From Deltaproteobacteria bacterium UBA2385 (lineage in GTDB: Bacteria > Myxococcota_A > UBA796 > UBA2385): a stretch of 24,687 bases of DNA. Location of the stretch: positions 9,286-33,972 of the forward strand of contig DDSR01000073.1 of assembly GCA_002343455.1 (NCBI GenBank). The letters are read 5' to 3'. Position 1 is the stretch's first letter; each line of letters opens with the position of its first letter. The notes beneath the pieces are model-generated. The model was not told the origin of the DNA. It worked only from the letters and a program-made list of their open reading frames with translations, and ran no database searches. The position numbers and the translations under genes were made by a program. This document shows, piece by piece, positions 21,883-24,687 of the stretch.

Positions 21883-24687
21883 TCAGCCTACACCAGGCGC
21901 GCCCTCCGCACGCAGGCCTCGCTCCTCCCAGGCACAGCTCAGCACCGGCACCACGAAGAGCGTCAGCAGGGCGATCACCATGCCGCCGAGCGCCGGGAGG
22001 GCCAGCGGCACCATGATGTCCGAGCCTCGCCCTTGCGAGGTGATCACCGGGAGCAAGGCCAGCAGGGTGGTGGCGGTGGTCATCAGGCAGGGGCGGACCC
22101 GGCGGGCTCCCGCCTCCAGAGTCAGCTCCCGCGCCTGCTGCACGGTGGTGGGGGGCGAGCGCTCGAAGACCTGCTTGAGGTAGGTCGACATCACCACCCC
22201 GTCGTCGGTGGCGATGCCGATCAGGGCGATCAGCCCGATCCAGACGGCGACCGAGAGGTTGACGGTGCCGACCTGGAATAGATCGCGCATGGAGCTGCCC
22301 AGCAACACGAAGTCCAAGAACCAGGGCTGTCCGTACAGCCAGAGCAGGCCGAAGCCGCCGCTGATCGCGACCAGCACGCCGCTGCCGATGATCAGCGTGG
22401 TCACGACCCGGTGGAATTGCAGGTACAGCAGGATGAAGACCAGGGAGAGGGCGACGGGGACCAGCACCAGCAGGCGCTTCTCGCTGCGGACCTGGTTCTC
22501 GTAGGCGCCGGCGAAGGCGTAGCTGACCCCCTCGGGCACCCGCAGCGAGCCGGCCTCGACGAGGTGGTCCAGGTGCTCGCTGGCCCGTTGCACGGCCTCG
22601 ACCTCGGCCAGCTCGGGCTCCTTGTCGAAGAGCACATAGCTGGTCAGGAAGGTGTCCTCGGACCGGATCATCTGCGGGCCGGCGCTGTAGACGATGCGGG
22701 CGACGCTGCTCAGGGGCACCGGCTCGCCGGCCGGCGTGGGGATGAAGATCCTCTCGAGGGCCTCGACGCTGTCGCGCTCCTCCCGGGCGTAGCGCACCCG
22801 CACCGGGTATCGCTCGCGGCCCTCGACCGTTCGGGTCAGGGTCATGCCGCCCAGGGCCAGCTCCAGCACCTCCTGCACATCGACCACGGACAGACCGTAG
22901 CGGCCGATCGCCTCACGATCGATCTCGATCTCCAGGTAGGGCTTGCCCACCACCCGGTCGGCGAAGACGGTCTCGGCGCGCAGCCCGGGGACCTCCCGCA
23001 GGGCCGCCTCGAGGTCCAGGCCGAAGGCCTCGATGGCCTCCAGGCTGGGGCCCTTGACCTTGACGCCCATGGGCGCTCGCATCCCGCTCTGCAGCATGAC
23101 GATGCGGGCGTTGATCGGCATCAGGGTCGGGGCCGCCGTCAGGCCCGGGATCTGGGCGGCGCGGCCGATCTCCTCCCAGATGTCCCGGGGCGTGCGGATC
23201 TGCTCGCGCCACTGGCGGACCCGAGTGCCGTCCTCCTCGACCCGGTACTCGGGCTTGTAGCTGACCACGGTCTCGATCATCGAGAGAGGGGCCGGATCCA
23301 GGGCGCTCTCGACCCGGCCCAGCTTGCCGACCACCCGGTCCACCTCGGGGATGGCGGCGATGGCCGCGTCCAGCTGCGAGAGCATCGCCTGCGCCTCGCC
23401 CGAGGAGGCGTGGGGCATGGTCGTCGGCATGTAGAGGAAGCTGCCCTCGTCGAAGGGAGGCATGTACTCCCGGCCCAGGCTGAGGCCGGCGCGGAGGCCG
23501 CCCAGCGTGAGCAGCAGGGGCAGCAGCAGGAAGAGGGCCTTGTGCTGGAGGACCGCGCCGAGGAGCGAGGGGTAGGCCCGCTCGAACAGACGGAAGCCGA
23601 CCAGGACCAGGGCGATCAGCGAGCCGGCGAAGAGCAGGTTCAGCAGCAGGCCGCGCTCCGGACCCAGCGGCAGCCAGTCGGCCACCAGCAGCAGGGTGAC
23701 GAGGCCGATGGCCAGCGGGTTGCGCAGGGCGTACAGGCGGCTCTTCCAGGTCGGCGGGCTGGCGGAGGCCGCTGGGGCGGGTCGGCCCCGGAGGAGCAGC
23801 AGGGCCGCGCCGGGCAGGATCAGCAGGGCCAGCAGCATCGCCATGCCCATGGCGTAGGTCTTGGTCAGGGCCAGGGGCGCGAAGAGGCGCAGCTCGCTGT
23901 CGGTCAGGCCCAGCACGGGCAGGAAGCTGACCATGGTGGTCAGGACCGAGGTCAGCACCGCCGGCGCCACCTCGGCGGCCGCCTTGCGCACCGCCGCGGT
24001 CCGCTGGGCTAGGCTCTGTTCGGGCTCCAGGTGCTGCTCGATGTTCTCGACGAAGACGATGCCGACGTCGACCATCGTGCCGATGGCGATGGCGATGCCG
24101 CCCAGGGCCATGATGTTGGCGTCCACCCCGGTCGCCTTCATCAGGACGAAGGAGCCCAGCACGCCCAGCGGCAGCAGGCCCGAGATCAGGGCCGAGCTGC
24201 GCATCCGGCGCAGCATCACCAGGACCACCAGGACGGTGATCAGGATCTGCTGGTACAGCGCGGTCGACAGGGTGCCCAGGGTCTCGCCGATCAGCACCGA
24301 ACGATCGTAGAAGGGCACGATGCGCACCTGGCTGACGGTGCCGTCCTCCAGGGTGCGGCTGGGCAAGCCCGGCTCGATGCGGGCGATCTGCTCCTTGACC
24401 GCGGCGATGACCTCTTGGGGGTTCTCGCGGTAGCGGGCGACCACCACCCCGCCGACGGCGGGGGCCCCCTCGTCGTCCAGGGCTCCCTGGCGCAGGGCCG
24501 GACCCAGGGCGACCCGGGCTACGTCGCGCACCCGGACCGGGGTGCCCTCGCGGGCCACCACCACCGACTGTTCGAGGTCCTCGACCCCCTTGACGAAGCC
24601 GATGCCGCGCACGAGGTACTCGACCCCGTTGACCTCCAGGGTGCGCGCGCCGACGTCCAGGTTGCTGCGCCGAACGGCGTCGGCCAC
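21883..24687 (-). CDS. Heavy-metal-type RND efflux pump permease, CusA/CzcA-like (5' end outside window)
   Basis: The visible 934-935 residues are the C-terminal nine-tenths of an HME-family RND pump, the inner-membrane proton-driven part of a tripartite metal exporter. Hallmarks: SNLDVGARTLE and YLVRGIGF in the porter domain, the membrane segment with GTMVDVGIVFVENI (the proton-relay Asp), the GREYMPPFDEGSFLYM block typical of HME pumps, a second porter domain, and a second membrane block GIATDDGVVMSTYL with RRVRPCLMTTATTL. Methionines occur in RIVMLQSG and GPQMIRSE, where CusA has metal-binding Met residues; the match is from memory. Compared with my recollection of E. coli CusA, the relay Glu and Lys appear as Asp and Cys, so it may be nearer CzcA-like members. 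The membrane-fusion protein and outer-membrane channel are not in the window and are expected upstream. Metal specificity is undetermined. Confidence 0.93.
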   Translation of the reverse strand: MADAVRRSNLDVGARTLEVNGVEYLVRGIGFVKGVEDLEQSVVVAREGTPVRVRDVARVALGPALRQGALDDEGAPAVGGVVVARYRENPQEVIAAVKEQIARIEPGLPSRTLEDGTVSQVRIVPFYDRSVLIGETLGTLSTALYQQILITVLVVLVMLRRMRSSALISGLLPLGVLGSFVLMKATGVDANIMALGGIAIAIGTMVDVGIVFVENIEQHLEPEQSLAQRTAAVRKAAAEVAPAVLTSVLTTMVSFLPVLGLTDSELRLFAPLALTKTYAMGMAMLLALLILPGAALLLLRGRPAPAASASPPTWKSRLYALRNPLAIGLVTLLLVADWLPLGPERGLLLNLLFAGSLIALVLVGFRLFERAYPSLLGAVLQHKALFLLLPLLLTLGGLRAGLSLGREYMPPFDEGSFLYMPTTMPHASSGEAQAMLSQLDAAIAAIPEVDRVVGKLGRVESALDPAPLSMIETVVSYKPEYRVEEDGTRVRQWREQIRTPRDIWEEIGRAAQIPGLTAAPTLMPINARIVMLQSGMRAPMGVKVKGPSLEAIEAFGLDLEAALREVPGLRAETVFADRVVGKPYLEIEIDREAIGRYGLSVVDVQEVLELALGGMTLTRTVEGRERYPVRVRYAREERDSVEALERIFIPTPAGEPVPLSSVARIVYSAGPQMIRSEDTFLTSYVLFDKEPELAEVEAVQRASEHLDHLVEAGSLRVPEGVSYAFAGAYENQVRSEKRLLVLVPVALSLVFILLYLQFHRVVTTLIIGSGVLVAISGGFGLLWLYGQPWFLDFVLLGSSMRDLFQVGTVNLSVAVWIGLIALIGIATDDGVVMSTYLKQVFERSPPTTVQQARELTLEAGARRVRPCLMTTATTLLALLPVITSQGRGSDIMVPLALPALGGMVIALLTLFVVPVLSCAWEERGLRAEGAPGVG

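Noticed and set aside
22411..24012. 533-codon open frame on the plus strand
   Set aside because: It is antisense to the RND pump, with a His/Gln/Asp/Gly-rich, repetitive translation typical of shadows.

Overview
This is a very GC-rich, densely coding chromosomal segment. Genes abut or overlap by a few bases, GTG starts are common, and most secreted proteins are predicted lipoproteins. One protein ends in a Cys, hydrophobic helix, Arg tail resembling MYXO-CTERM sorting signals, and others carry ASH-type 'choice-of-anchor' domains. Together these suggest a Gram-negative bacterium of the Myxococcota or a related former delta-proteobacterial lineage. That assignment is inferred from style and not from a marker gene. 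No RNA gene, CRISPR array or insertion sequence was recognised, and no stretch longer than 300 bases lacks a gene.

Layout. (1) 1-1272 (-): start of a nonribosomal-peptide-type condensation domain protein that runs off the left edge. (2) 1422-2102 (+): glutathione S-transferase. (3) 2132-3607 (-): AAA ATPase with a DUF234-type nuclease-like tail and a palindrome just upstream of its start. (4) 3651-8990 (-): three overlapping genes for surface proteins: a small secreted protein with a C-terminal sorting tail, a CapA-family lipoprotein, and an alpha/beta-hydrolase lipoprotein. (5) 9061-10413 (+): a divergent probable outer-membrane barrel protein, followed by a perfect 13-bp inverted repeat. 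(6) 10492-11921 (+): an ElbB-like DJ-1/PfpI protein and a short-chain dehydrogenase. (7) 11918-17226 (+): three tightly packed genes encoding a 1169-aa nuclease/helical-repeat protein, an ABC/OLD-type AAA ATPase, and a small Toprim-like protein. (8) 17230-24687 (-): an operon reading RND efflux pump (5' end outside the window), ASH-domain lipoprotein, S33 peptidase lipoprotein, NatA-like ATPase, NatB-like permease.

The most interesting region is 11918-17226. The first protein has an Mrr-like PD-(D/E)XK nuclease signature, then a region laid out like a STAND NTPase core but without recognisable Walker motifs, then about 750 residues of helical repeats. The intact ATPase is on the next gene and a possible Toprim nuclease on the third. 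Nuclease plus sensor-like repeats plus a separate ATPase/Toprim pair is typical of anti-phage systems. I do not recognise this exact combination, so it is proposed as a candidate undescribed defence system. Its first gene overlaps the dehydrogenase stop codon by three bases, and its base composition looks less GC-rich than its upstream neighbours, consistent with acquisition.

The two long minus-strand operons (3651-8990 and 17230-24687) look like envelope functions: surface lipoproteins with hydrolase or carbohydrate-binding-like domains, a heavy-metal-type RND pump, and an ABC-2 exporter.
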